36,683 nucleotides of DNA, taken from assembly GCA_902783895.1 (NCBI GenBank), contig CACZST010000014.1:1-36683 (forward strand), in the 5' to 3' direction. Positions 13,791 to 21,979 of the stretch are shown piece by piece. The position numbers and the translations under genes were made by a program. Numbering within the stretch: the stretch's first letter is position 1; each line of letters opens with the position of its first letter. The notes beneath the pieces are model-generated. The model ran no database searches, was not told the origin of the DNA, and was given only the letters and a program-made list of their open reading frames with translations. The DNA comes from an uncultured Erysipelotrichaceae bacterium. Its GTDB lineage: Bacteria > Bacillota_I > Bacilli_A > RF39 > UBA660.

Positions 13791-15569
13791 ATGGCAGTAA
13801 TTAAAGTTATGGATGAACTTTTAGCAAATAAGATTGCAGCTGGTGAAGTTGTAGAAAGATGCGCTTCAGTAGTTAAAGAGCTAGTTGAAAATAGTATTGA
13901 TGCGAAAAGCACTGAGATTAAGGTTTTTCTTGAAGATGCAGGTACAAGAGAAATAAAAGTTGTTGATAATGGAAAAGGGATGGATGCGACTGATGCGGTT
14001 TTAGCTTTTTCAAGGCATGCGACTAGTAAGATAGATGATGAAGAAGATTTATTTAGACTTCAAACTTTGGGGTTTAGAGGTGAAGCCTTAGCGTCTATTG
14101 CTTCGGTTAGTAAAGTTGAGCTTAAAACGTGTCAGGAAGATATTGGAACTTTAGTGTTAATTAACGGTGGTAAACTTTTAAAGGTGGACCGTGGTGATGC
14201 AAGGGTTGGAACTAGTATGAGTGTAAGTGAACTTTTTTATAATACACCTGCTAGACTTAAACATATGAAAAGTTTATATACTGAGCTTTCTAGTATTACT
14301 GACTATATGAATAAACTTGCACTTTCAAAACCTAATATAAGATTTTTACTTAGTAATAATGATAATATTATTTTAAGAACTGATGGTTCTGGTAATTTGC
14401 TTAAGGTTATTCAAAGTATATATGGAAATAATGTAGCTAGGAAAATGATTAGGATTGAAAATGAAAATGCGGATTATGTTATTTCGGGATATATTTCACT
14501 TCCAGAGATTCATAGGTCAAGTAGAAATAATATGGTTACGATTGTTAATGGTAGAATAGTTCGTAATTATGAAATTAATAAGGCTATTAATGAGGCTTAT
14601 CATTCTTATAAACCTGATAATAGATATCCGATTACGGTAATTAATATTGAGGTTGATCCTAGTGTGATTGATGTTAATATTCATCCGACTAAAATGGATA
14701 TTAAATTTAGTAAAATGGATAGTTTAATTGATTTGATTAGTAAAACTGTTACATCAGCTATTACAGGTAGAACGCTTCTTGTTGAAGGGGTTAAAAAAGA
14801 GGAAAAACCTAAATATGAGAATATGATGCTTAATTTAGAAAGGCATGGTTCTAGTGTAAAGGAACCGGAGGAAATAGAACTTCCTTTAGATACTTTAGTT
14901 ACTAATGATTTTGAAGAAATTGAAAGTGATATTAAGGAAAGAGAAGAGTATGAGAAAACAAAGGAAGAGTTAATGCCTGAGATGTGGCCTGTGGGTCTTG
15001 TTCATGGAACTTATATTGTTGCTCAAAATGAAAAAGGAATGTATTTAATTGATGAGCATGCAGCTAAGGAAAGGTGTAATTATGAACGTTTTATGAAACA
15101 GATGGGTAGTCCAACTTTAGCAAGTACGGCACTTTTATTTCCAATAATGATTGAGCTTTCAAATGAAGAATTTATTATTTTAAAGGAAAATTTGGATATT
15201 TTAAGAAATCTTAAATTTAAGATAGAGGAGTTTGGGATAAATTCGGTTATAGTTAAAGAACATCCTGCTTGGATTCCATCTTCAAATGTTGACTGGGATA
15301 TTAGAAAAATAATAGAAACTGTAATTAATACACAAAAAGAATTTAGCATTGAAAAATTTAATGAGAAGGTTGCAACTATGATGAGCTGTAAACATGCGAT
15401 TAGAGCTAATACAAACATTACTTTAGATGATATGGAAGCGTTAATTGAGGATTTAAGGAAGTGTAAAAATCCGTTTAATTGTCCTCATGGTAGGCCGACT
15501 ACTATATTTTATTCAAATTATGATTTGGAAAAATTATTTAAGCGTACGGGATTTGATTTAAAGAAGTAA
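13791..15569 (+). CDS. mutL: DNA mismatch repair protein MutL (endonuclease type)
   Basis: 592 aa. The N-terminal GHKL ATPase is clear: NKIAAGEVVERCASVVKELV, then DAKSTEIKV, DNGKGMD and GFRGEALASI. The C-terminal nicking-endonuclease metal motif appears as DEHAAKERCNYE (421-432). It fits the DQHA-X2-E-X4-E pattern with Glu in place of Gln. SCKHAIRAN and CPHGRP (564-569) complete the site, so this is a nicking MutL as in Bacillus rather than the E. coli type. I start at ATG 13791 (MAVIKVMDELLA) with AGGTGA upstream; the in-frame GTG at 13782 is too close to that site. mutS is not next to it in the window. Confidence 0.95.
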   Translation: MAVIKVMDELLANKIAAGEVVERCASVVKELVENSIDAKSTEIKVFLEDAGTREIKVVDNGKGMDATDAVLAFSRHATSKIDDEEDLFRLQTLGFRGEALASIASVSKVELKTCQEDIGTLVLINGGKLLKVDRGDARVGTSMSVSELFYNTPARLKHMKSLYTELSSITDYMNKLALSKPNIRFLLSNNDNIILRTDGSGNLLKVIQSIYGNNVARKMIRIENENADYVISGYISLPEIHRSSRNNMVTIVNGRIVRNYEINKAINEAYHSYKPDNRYPITVINIEVDPSVIDVNIHPTKMDIKFSKMDSLIDLISKTVTSAITGRTLLVEGVKKEEKPKYENMMLNLERHGSSVKEPEEIELPLDTLVTNDFEEIESDIKEREEYEKTKEELMPEMWPVGLVHGTYIVAQNEKGMYLIDEHAAKERCNYERFMKQMGSPTLASTALLFPIMIELSNEEFIILKENLDILRNLKFKIEEFGINSVIVKEHPAWIPSSNVDWDIRKIIETVINTQKEFSIEKFNEKVATMMSCKHAIRANTNITLDDMEALIEDLRKCKNPFNCPHGRPTTIFYSNYDLEKLFKRTGFDLKK

Positions 15570-15579
15570 TAGTATAAGT

Positions 15580-15608
15580 TTGACACAAATTAAAAAACAT
15601 GTTAGAAT
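15580..15608 (+). promoter_or_regulatory. Strong promoter of the helical-repeat protein gene
   Basis: TTGACA (15580-15585), a 17-bp spacer and TAGAAT (15603-15608), with TG at the extended -10 position. This is the best -35 match in the window. The AGGAGGGG ribosome binding site follows 11 nt later. Confidence 0.85.
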
Positions 15609-15631
15609 ATCTGACTATTAGGAGGGGTTGT

Positions 15632-16834
15632 ATGTTAAATTCTGATGAGTATTTAAGTATATTAACAAGAAAAAGGGTTTCGCCTATAATTATTGAAAGA
15701 GAGCTTAGTAAAAAAAATATAACACTTTATTCAAGAGGTGTGAAAGCTAAGATAGAAAAGATAATAGATATTTTTAGGCAGTATGGTTTTTCTGATGAGG
15801 AGATTTTTAGTACAACTAGTGTTTTAGTTAGAGGTATTCCTTCAGAGATTGAAGGTATATTTGATATTTTTGATAAAAAAATTAAAGAGGGAAGAGTTAA
15901 AGAAGAAGTATTACATAAGTGTATGTATATATTTGTTCAGGGAAAGGCTCATGAGATTGAGAAAATATTTGACGTTTTGGATGAATTTTCAATTAGTAGT
16001 GAAGCAATTAATGTATGTCCTTATATTTTCGCTTCTGGTAAAGCTGATCAAATGAGGGAAATATTTATTAGATTAACTGATTTTAAGATTAGTCAGGAGT
16101 CTATTGAAAAGTGTTTGAGTGTTGTGGCTTTAGGTAAAATTAAAAAAATAGAAAAGATTATTGATATATTTTATGGACTTAATGTTACCCCTTCAATGGC
16201 GGAGAAATGTTTAAGTGTATTTGTATCTAGTAATCCAAAAGAGATAGAGCTTATTATAAATTATTTAATTGAAAATGGTATAAGTTTAAATTCTATAGGT
16301 AATTGTTTAAGTTTATTTGCGAAGGGTAATTTAGCGGAAATTATGGTTAGATTTGATACTTTAACTGGTGAACCTTTTTTAATTAGTACTTCTTCTATAG
16401 ATAAATGTTTATCAGTTTTATTTAAGGGATCATTTAGTGATATTGAAAAGAATTATCAAAGACTTTTGGATAGTGGTGTAAGTAAAGATTTTATTGAAAG
16501 TCATTTAGGAGCTTTAGTTAATGATGAGTTTTTAAATAAAACTATAAGTATGATAAATGACGTTAAATATGATGATGGTATGCAGAAAATAGAAGAATAT
16601 ACAGATAGAGTATATGAAGCTAAATGTATAATACCTATTTTGAAAATATATGGATTTTCAGCTAATTATGTTTTTCAAAATCTTGATTCAATTATTGATT
16701 TGGGTGTTGATTCTATAATTTCTTATTTTGATCAGGCTAATGGTCTTGGTCTTCCTTGGGAGGAAGTTATTAATGGGTTTGAAGAGTTAATTGGTGATCA
16801 TAATTCTCCTTCTTCTAAAAGTAAAAAGCTTTAG
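15632..16834 (+). CDS. Unknown protein of about eight 32-36-residue alpha-helical repeats
   Basis: 400 aa, no signal peptide or membrane helix, so cytoplasmic. From about residue 38 to 305 it is built of tandem repeats with the form xIEKIIDIFxxxGxSxExIxKCLSVxxxGKxx. Examples are EIEKIFDVLDEFSISSEAIN, KIEKIIDIFYGLNVTPSMAE and EIELIINYLIENGISLNSIG. Each is two amphipathic helices, giving an alpha-solenoid recalling mTERF or PPR-type folds. A less regular C-terminal region and a basic tail follow. I choose ATG 15632 because AGGAGGGG is 6 nt upstream. Strong promoter and terminator make it a single-gene unit. Binding of RNA or protein is a guess from the fold; the function is unknown. Confidence 0.75.
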   Translation: MLNSDEYLSILTRKRVSPIIIERELSKKNITLYSRGVKAKIEKIIDIFRQYGFSDEEIFSTTSVLVRGIPSEIEGIFDIFDKKIKEGRVKEEVLHKCMYIFVQGKAHEIEKIFDVLDEFSISSEAINVCPYIFASGKADQMREIFIRLTDFKISQESIEKCLSVVALGKIKKIEKIIDIFYGLNVTPSMAEKCLSVFVSSNPKEIELIINYLIENGISLNSIGNCLSLFAKGNLAEIMVRFDTLTGEPFLISTSSIDKCLSVLFKGSFSDIEKNYQRLLDSGVSKDFIESHLGALVNDEFLNKTISMINDVKYDDGMQKIEEYTDRVYEAKCIIPILKIYGFSANYVFQNLDSIIDLGVDSIISYFDQANGLGLPWEEVINGFEELIGDHNSPSSKSKKL

Positions 16835-16862
16835 TATTCATTAAAGCTTTTATTTTTTTTTA
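16824..16862 (+). terminator. Terminator after the helical-repeat gene
   Basis: A 10-bp stem AAAAGCTTTA/TAAAGCTTTT (16824-16833 and 16842-16851) is followed by a run of Ts. It overlaps the stop codon. Confidence 0.85.
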
Positions 16863-16867
16863 ATGAA

Positions 16868-16876
16868 TGATATAAT
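16868..16876 (+). promoter_or_regulatory. Promoter of the NifS-like gene
   Basis: TGATATAAT extended -10 directly after the preceding terminator, 19 nt before the start codon. The -35 is T-rich and weak. Confidence 0.6.
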
Positions 16877-16894
16877 TTTTAAGGAAGTGATATA

Positions 16895-18004
16895 ATGGTT
16901 TATTTAGATTATAGTGCGACAACCCCTTTAGATGATGAGGTTGTTAAGAGTTTTGTTTCTGCAAGTAAATTTATTGGTAATCCTAATTCTTTACATAAAC
17001 TTGGGGTTTTATCAAAGAAGTTAATCGATGCTTCAACAAAGCAAATTGCTAGTCTTTTAAATGTTTTACCTGAAGAGGTTATTTATACATCAGGGGCAAG
17101 TGAGAGTAATAATATGGCTATTAAAGGCATTGAGGTTTTTTCTAGGGGAAGGGAGATAATTACAACTGAACTTGAACATTCTTCTATATATGGCCCTTTA
17201 AAATATATGGAGGGTAAGGGTTATAAGGTTTCATATGTTCCTTTGAAAGATGGAATAGTTGATATTTCTAAATTAGAAGAGATGATTAATGATGATACGT
17301 TATTTGTTTCAATAGGTATGGTTAATAGTGAAACCGGGATAAGACAACCGATTGAAAAGATAGGTAAGGTTTTAAAAAAATATCCAAAGGTTATATTTCA
17401 TAGTGATATTACCCAGGCTATTGGTAAAATTCCTTTTAGTTTGGAAGATGTGGATATGGCATCGTTTTCTTCTCATAAGTTTTTTGGATTTAAAGGTATT
17501 GGTGGACTTATTAAGAAGAAAAATATTAATATAGAGCCTTTAATTCATGGGGGAAAAAGCACAACTGCATATAGAAGTGGAACTCCGGCAACCCAGCTTA
17601 TAGTTAGTATGGCAAAAGCACTTAGGCTTTCTTATGAAAATATGGAAGAGGATAATAAAAGAATTTTAAAATTAAATGAGAAAATTAAAGATAAAATTAG
17701 TTCATATGACAATGTTTTTATTAATAGTACTAAAGATTCGATTCCTCATATATTAAACTTTAGTGTTTTGAATGTTAAACCTGAGGTATTTATGCATACG
17801 CTTGAGGAAGATGAAGTTTATATTTCTACTAAGAGTGCTTGCTCAAGTAATGATATATCTAAAGCAGTTAAGGCGATTACTTTATCTGATGATAGGGCGC
17901 GCCATAGTTTAAGAGTAAGCATATCAAGAAAAACTACTGAAGAGGAAATTGATATATTTTTAAATTCGTTTGATAAAAGTTATAGAAAGATGGTTTTAAA
18001 ATGA
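16895..18004 (+). CDS. Cysteine desulfurase, NifS/IscS type
   Basis: PLP enzyme that converts cysteine to alanine and passes the sulfur on as a persulfide. The N-terminus YLDYSATTPLDDEVV, the PLP-Lys in SSHKFFGF (Lys195), RSGTPATQ, and the catalytic loop SACSS (Cys316) place it in the NifS/IscS group (class I, longer loop). It is distinct from the SufS at 24459. At 369 aa it is of normal length. The next gene overlaps its stop (ATGA). Having two desulfurases suggests one serves Fe-S clusters and this one tRNA thiolation or another pathway, but the partner is not in the window. Confidence 0.92.
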   Translation: MVYLDYSATTPLDDEVVKSFVSASKFIGNPNSLHKLGVLSKKLIDASTKQIASLLNVLPEEVIYTSGASESNNMAIKGIEVFSRGREIITTELEHSSIYGPLKYMEGKGYKVSYVPLKDGIVDISKLEEMINDDTLFVSIGMVNSETGIRQPIEKIGKVLKKYPKVIFHSDITQAIGKIPFSLEDVDMASFSSHKFFGFKGIGGLIKKKNINIEPLIHGGKSTTAYRSGTPATQLIVSMAKALRLSYENMEEDNKRILKLNEKIKDKISSYDNVFINSTKDSIPHILNFSVLNVKPEVFMHTLEEDEVYISTKSACSSNDISKAVKAITLSDDRARHSLRVSISRKTTEEEIDIFLNSFDKSYRKMVLK

Positions 18005-19101
18005 AAAAATTTTTATTACTTGTTTTACTTTTAATTTTACCTTTTACTGTTTCAGCAAAAGAAGTTAATATTGATGTTTTTTATGGTGAAACATGTCCTT
18101 ATTGTCATAATGAACTTAATTATTTGGATACTTTAAAAAGACAATTAGGAGATAATATTAATATAAAAAAATATGAAGTTTGGAATAATAAGGATAATAG
18201 TAAGCTTATGTTAGATGTTCAAAAACGTTTAAATGATGATGCTTCTGGTGTTCCTTATACAGTTATTGGTGATAAAACTTTTGTTGGATATAGTGAAGAT
18301 ATAGGCAGAGAGATCCATAAAGAAGTTATTAGTAATTTAACTTGTGGAAGTGGGGATAAGACTCATGAAAAATCAGGTAATACATTAGTTTTACCATTAC
18401 TTGGCAGGACTGATGTAGAATCTAAAAATACAATATTTTATTCATTTATTTTAGGGGCTTTAGATGTATTTAATCCTTGTTCAATTTGGATTATATTAAT
18501 CTTAATGGCAATCTTAATAGCGATTTATAATGAGAAGAAAAGATTTAAAATTGGAATTTCTTTTGTATGTGGTTATGTGCTTACTTATTTGATTTTTATT
18601 ATGACATCTTTATCCTTATCTATTGGTAATATATATTTATCTATTTTAAGGATAATTGTTAGTATATTAGTTTTAGTAATTGGCTGTTTAATATTAGATT
18701 CATTTATGAGACTTAAAGATGAAAAGGAAAGTTATTTAGCTAAAGCTTCGAACACTTTTGGTAAAAAACAAATGGGTGTATTTATGATTGGAACATTCGC
18801 ATCTTCACTTATTATAAGTTTGGTTCAAATATCATCATCTTCATCTTTACCAGTTATATATGAAGCAATACTTAATATTAATAATGTTACAGGTTTTGCA
18901 TATGGATTAAATATATTTATTTATATATTAAGTTTTTTAATTGTTAGTTTACTTATTTTATTTATTATAGTTAAGTTTATTAATTTAGTAATTATGAATA
19001 CTTCACTTAAACCTTATGCGAGATTAATAAGTGGAATTATGTTATTACTTTTATCTGGATTTTTAATATTTTTCCCAGAATTACTTTTATTTACAGTTTA
19101 A
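18001..19101 (+). CDS. Thioredoxin-domain/CcdA-like membrane fusion protein
   Basis: 366 aa. A signal sequence (1-19, ending VSA) leads to an extracytoplasmic thioredoxin-like domain with CPYC (Cys32, Cys35) and the cis-Pro segment GVPYTVIGD. From residue 145 six or so membrane helices resemble CcdA/DsbD. The first repeat keeps one Cys in LDVFNPCSIW (Cys160), but the matching position in the second repeat reads QISSSSSLP, with no Cys. The family moves reducing equivalents across the membrane to extracytoplasmic thiols; loss of one membrane Cys makes that uncertain. It is translationally coupled to the desulfurase by a 4-nt ATGA overlap. Confidence 0.82.
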   Translation: MKKFLLLVLLLILPFTVSAKEVNIDVFYGETCPYCHNELNYLDTLKRQLGDNINIKKYEVWNNKDNSKLMLDVQKRLNDDASGVPYTVIGDKTFVGYSEDIGREIHKEVISNLTCGSGDKTHEKSGNTLVLPLLGRTDVESKNTIFYSFILGALDVFNPCSIWIILILMAILIAIYNEKKRFKIGISFVCGYVLTYLIFIMTSLSLSIGNIYLSILRIIVSILVLVIGCLILDSFMRLKDEKESYLAKASNTFGKKQMGVFMIGTFASSLIISLVQISSSSSLPVIYEAILNINNVTGFAYGLNIFIYILSFLIVSLLILFIIVKFINLVIMNTSLKPYARLISGIMLLLLSGFLIFFPELLLFTV

Positions 19102-19121
19102 AGGATTTATATCCTTTTTTT
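19100..19121 (+). terminator. Terminator after the thioredoxin-CcdA gene
   Basis: AAAGGAT/ATCCTTT (19100-19106 and 19111-19117) around TTAT, followed by Ts. Confidence 0.8.
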
Positions 19122-19171
19122 ATTAATATTTACTTATTAAAAAAAATAAAAAATGATAGCTTTTTTAATTT

Positions 19172-19198
19172 TTGTTAAAATGGGGTATAGTAAAATAG
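19172..19198 (+). promoter_or_regulatory. Orphan copy of the surface-protein promoter motif
   Basis: TTGTTAAAATGGGGTATAGT and the following AAAATAG match, almost base for base, the sequence just upstream of the surface gene at 33524 and more loosely that before 2306. No surface gene follows. There is only a 9-codon ORF at 19210-19236 that includes an ATGAAAAA-like start, followed by AT-rich sequence up to ffh. It may be a relic of a lost third copy. Confidence 0.5.
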
Positions 19199-19288
19199 AA
19201 AATGTGTTTATGGAAAAGGGTAACATGAAAAACTGATGAATTAATTAATTTTTTTAATAATATATTTTTCTTTTAAATATTTTTAATG

Positions 19289-19294
19289 TATAAT
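19289..19294 (+). promoter_or_regulatory. ffh -10 element
   Basis: TATAAT, 17 nt before the ffh start, in AT-rich sequence with no clear -35. Confidence 0.45.
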
Positions 19295-19311
19295 AAGAAT
19301 TGGTGATTAAA

Positions 19312-20619
19312 ATGTTTGAAAATTTAGGAGATAGATTACAAAATGCTCTTAATAAAATAAAAGGGTATGGAAAAATAAATGAGGATAATATAAGTGAAGT
19401 TACTAGGGAAATAAGACTTGCTTTACTTGAAGCTGATGTTAACTACAAAGTTGTTAAAGAGTTTATAAATAATGTTAAAGAAAAAGCTTTAGGTGAGGAA
19501 GTTAAGAAAAGTTTAAAACCAGGTGAGGTTTTTGTTAAAATAGTTAAGGATGAACTTGTAGATTTACTTGGTAAAGATGATGAACCTTTAATAGTAGTAA
19601 AACCTATGACTATTTTAATGATGACAGGTCTTCAAGGTAGTGGTAAGACAACTACAACTGGTAAACTTGCTTTACTTTTAAGAAAAAAATATGGTTTAAA
19701 ACCATTAATGGTTGCTTGTGATGTTTATCGTCCAGCCGCTATTGATCAGTTAAAACAATTAGGTAAAGAACTAAATATAGAGGTTTATAGTGAAGGAAAA
19801 GGTGATCCAGTTGAGATTGCTAAGAATGCGGTTGAATATGCTAAGGAAAATGGTTTTAATTATGTTTTGATTGATACTGCAGGTCGTTTACATATTGATG
19901 ATGAGTTAATGGATGAACTTGAAAATATTAACGATGCGGTAGAGCCTAATGAAGTATTACTTGTTGTTGATAGTATGATGGGTCAAGATGCTGTTAATGT
20001 TATTACAGGATTTAATGATAGGCTTCCTTTAACTGGTGCTGTTTTAACTAAGCTTGATGGCGATACTAAAGGTGGAGCAGCATTATCAATAAGACATTTA
20101 ACTAATATTCCAATTAAATTTGTTGGTGTATCAGAGAAAATGGATGGACTTGAAGCTTTTTATCCAGAGAGAATGGCTAATCGTATTTTAGATATGGGCG
20201 ATTTGATGGGAATGATTGAAAAAGCTGAGGGTGTATTTGATGAAGAAGAAGCAATGAAAACTGCTAAAAAACTTCAAAAGGGTAAATTTGATTTAGAGGA
20301 CTTTTTAAATCAATTAAATCAAATTAAAAAGCTTGGGCCACTTGAGAATTTAATTAAATTAATTCCAGGAGCTAAAAAAATGGGTCTTAATAACGTAAAT
20401 ATAGATCCTAAACAAATGGCTCATATAGAGGCAATTATTTTATCAATGACACCTAGTGAAAGAAGAAATCCTGATATACTTAAGGCTTCAAGAAAAAGAA
20501 GGATCGCTTCTGGAAGTGGAACAAGTGTTGAGGAAGTTAATAGGCTTTTGAAACAATTTGAACAAATGAAAGTTATGATTAAACAAATGAAGAATGGTAA
20601 TTTAAAAATGCCTTTTTAA
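19312..20619 (+). CDS. ffh: Signal recognition particle protein Ffh (SRP54)
   Basis: GTPase that binds signal sequences with the SRP RNA and delivers ribosomes to FtsY. In order: the N domain (MFENLGDRLQNALNKIKGYG), the G domain with GLQGSGKTTTTGKLA, DTAGRLHIDDEL and TKLDGDTKGGAALS, and the Met-rich M domain ending in RRIASGSGTSVEEVNRLLKQF. 435 aa is standard. I start at ATG 19312; an in-frame TTG at 19300 overlaps the GGTGAT ribosome binding site. The usual upstream partner ylxM is not present. The SseB-domain gene follows after 9 nt. Confidence 0.97.
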   Translation: MFENLGDRLQNALNKIKGYGKINEDNISEVTREIRLALLEADVNYKVVKEFINNVKEKALGEEVKKSLKPGEVFVKIVKDELVDLLGKDDEPLIVVKPMTILMMTGLQGSGKTTTTGKLALLLRKKYGLKPLMVACDVYRPAAIDQLKQLGKELNIEVYSEGKGDPVEIAKNAVEYAKENGFNYVLIDTAGRLHIDDELMDELENINDAVEPNEVLLVVDSMMGQDAVNVITGFNDRLPLTGAVLTKLDGDTKGGAALSIRHLTNIPIKFVGVSEKMDGLEAFYPERMANRILDMGDLMGMIEKAEGVFDEEEAMKTAKKLQKGKFDLEDFLNQLNQIKKLGPLENLIKLIPGAKKMGLNNVNIDPKQMAHIEAIILSMTPSERRNPDILKASRKRRIASGSGTSVEEVNRLLKQFEQMKVMIKQMKNGNLKMPF

Positions 20620-20628
20620 GGAGGGTTT

Positions 20629-21369
20629 ATGAACAATAAAATTTTTGATAAAAAACAATTAGAAGAACTTGCGAAAGATGGATGTGCGAATGGTCGTAGG
20701 TTTTCGATGCTTGTATCAAGTGAAGATTTAACTGGTATGGTTTATGGTGAAATTAAGGTTGGTGATGCGATTTATATAATGCAGTATAATCAGCCAATAA
20801 TGGTTTCAGTTGTAAAGGAAATAATTAAAGATGGTAAATCTGTTGATATGGCATCTGATTGTAATATTAAAGTTATACTTGATATAAATGGTGAAGTTAA
20901 AAAAGATAAATTTACTGTTTTAACTAGTATTAGACCAGATACTGATGAATATATTCAAAATGCTTTTTTACTTGGTCTTTCTTATGGCTTTTATAAATAT
21001 AATGGGGATATGGATTATTTAGGTTTACTTATTAATCAAATTTCTAAGGCTAAATATTTACTTCCAATAAGTTTAATTAAAGCTAATGATGATAATTTGA
21101 AAGAGGGTAGTGTATTTTCAATTCCTTCTTTAGTTAATCCATCTAATAAAGAAGAAACTGTTTTACCAATTTATACAGATTATATTGAACTTTCTAATTA
21201 TAAAAGTGAAATGTGGCAAAAAGCTAAGGTAATGCTTGTTACTTTTGAAGATGCGGTTACATTTTCTAAAAAGCATGATAGGGGTATAGTTATTAATCCA
21301 TTTGGTGATGCACCTATTATGTTACCTGAAGATTTACTTAATACAATTATTAGTAATATGAAAAAATAA
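20629..21369 (+). CDS. SseB-domain protein with EF-Tu domain 2-like N-terminus
   Basis: 246 aa, cytoplasmic. The C-terminal half matches the SseB N-terminal-type domain, seen in VLPIYTDYIELSNY, VTFEDAVTF and GIVINPFGDAPIMLPEDLL. The N-terminal segment, about 25-70, has SSEDLTGMVYGEIKVGDAIY, the beta-barrel pattern of translation-factor domain 2. The function of such proteins in Gram-positives is not settled. AAGGAGG precedes the ATG, and it is co-transcribed with ffh. Confidence 0.7.
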   Translation: MNNKIFDKKQLEELAKDGCANGRRFSMLVSSEDLTGMVYGEIKVGDAIYIMQYNQPIMVSVVKEIIKDGKSVDMASDCNIKVILDINGEVKKDKFTVLTSIRPDTDEYIQNAFLLGLSYGFYKYNGDMDYLGLLINQISKAKYLLPISLIKANDDNLKEGSVFSIPSLVNPSNKEETVLPIYTDYIELSNYKSEMWQKAKVMLVTFEDAVTFSKKHDRGIVINPFGDAPIMLPEDLLNTIISNMKK

Positions 21370-21391
21370 TGGTTTAAAAGCCATTATTTTT
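21364..21391 (+). terminator. Terminator of the ffh/SseB unit
   Basis: A 9-bp stem AAATAATGG/CCATTATTT (21364-21372 and 21381-21389) followed by Ts. It lies against the far end of the out-of-frame mazF tail on the other strand. Confidence 0.75.
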
Positions 21392-21467
21392 ATTGTTCTA
21401 TACAGGCACTTATCAATGTTATTGTGCTTAATAGGTCATTGTCGCTTGCTTTTTCAACAAATGTTAC
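21390..21467 (-). other. Out-of-frame C-terminal tail of mazF, reachable by -1 frameshift
   Basis: In the -1 frame the codons run GTA ACA TTT GTT and so on for 25 residues (VTFVEKASDNDLLSTITLIS and ACIEQ) to a TAA at 21390-21392. Joined to the 88-aa ORF this gives 113 aa, the usual MazF length. The zero-frame codons before the stop are GAA AAA AAG TAA, so the slippery heptamer A AAA AAG is in phase at 21467-21473. Confidence 0.7.
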
Positions 21468-21730
21468 TTTTTTTCTTCGTAATCAATACTTCTTATGTGT
21501 TCACATAAAACAGAACCTTTAATTTTTTTTGTATCTTCCAGTAAATAATGAGTAGGGAAATTTTTTGTATTTGATGTTATTGGACAAACGATTACCATTT
21601 GGGTATGTTTATTGAAGATGCTATTACTTATTACAATCGCTGGCCTTTTACCAAATTGTTCATGGCCTTTTGTAGGATTTAAATCTAGATATATAATATT
21701 TCCTTGGTTTGGAATATATTTATTTACCAT
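21464..21730 (-). CDS. mazF: MazF/PemK-type endoribonuclease toxin, ends early at a slippery site
   Basis: MazF toxins cleave mRNA at short sequence motifs. IPNQGNIIYLDLNPTKGHEQ, GKRPAIVISN and VIVCPITSNTK are the conserved blocks, with catalytic Arg and Thr/Ser positions kept; VLCEHIRSID is also present. Normal MazF continues about 25 residues beyond; here a TAA follows EEKK. The missing tail is intact in the -1 frame right after A AAA AAG. So it is either a programmed frameshift, transcriptional slippage on the A7 run, or a one-base deletion. The ATG overlaps the mazE stop by 7 nt, the usual coupling of antitoxin and toxin. Confidence 0.85.
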   Translation of the reverse strand: MVNKYIPNQGNIIYLDLNPTKGHEQFGKRPAIVISNSIFNKHTQMVIVCPITSNTKNFPTHYLLEDTKKIKGSVLCEHIRSIDYEEKK

Positions 21731-21963
21731 ATTTCATTTCCTTTTGGCTGATCCCATTTAAAGTCTTTAGCTTGATTTTTATCTTTATAGTTTTTGAATC
21801 TTTCTTCTAGGGATATTTTCTTTTTAGGAATACTTATGATTATTTTGTCTTCTACTTTTTCAATATTTAATATATCGTTATTTTTAATGTTTAAAGATTT
21901 TAAAATATTACTTGGTATTCTAATTCCTGATGAATTTCCCCATTTTATCAGTTTTATTTCCAT
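21724..21963 (-). CDS. mazE: MazE-like antitoxin (AbrB/SpoVT fold)
   Basis: 79 aa. The N-terminal swapped-hairpin DNA-binding domain is clear: IKLIKWGNSSGIRIPSNILK followed by LNIKNNDILNIEKVEDKIII. The acidic/basic C-terminal tail (from about residue 50) should bind MazF. I start at ATG 21963, since everything upstream in frame lacks antitoxin similarity and lies over the promoter. It is the first gene of a mazEF operon with a -35/-10 and repeated operator-like sequence upstream. Confidence 0.88.
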   Translation of the reverse strand: MEIKLIKWGNSSGIRIPSNILKSLNIKNNDILNIEKVEDKIIISIPKKKISLEERFKNYKDKNQAKDFKWDQPKGNEIW

Positions 21964-21979
21964 GTTATCACTTCTATTT

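Noticed and set aside
15080-15418. 112-codon minus-strand frame inside mutL
   Set aside because: It lies wholly within the conserved C-terminal domain of mutL and has no ribosome binding site.
19210-19236. 9-codon ORF after the orphan promoter motif as a real small gene
   Set aside because: Too short, no good ribosome binding site; reported only as context for the orphan motif.
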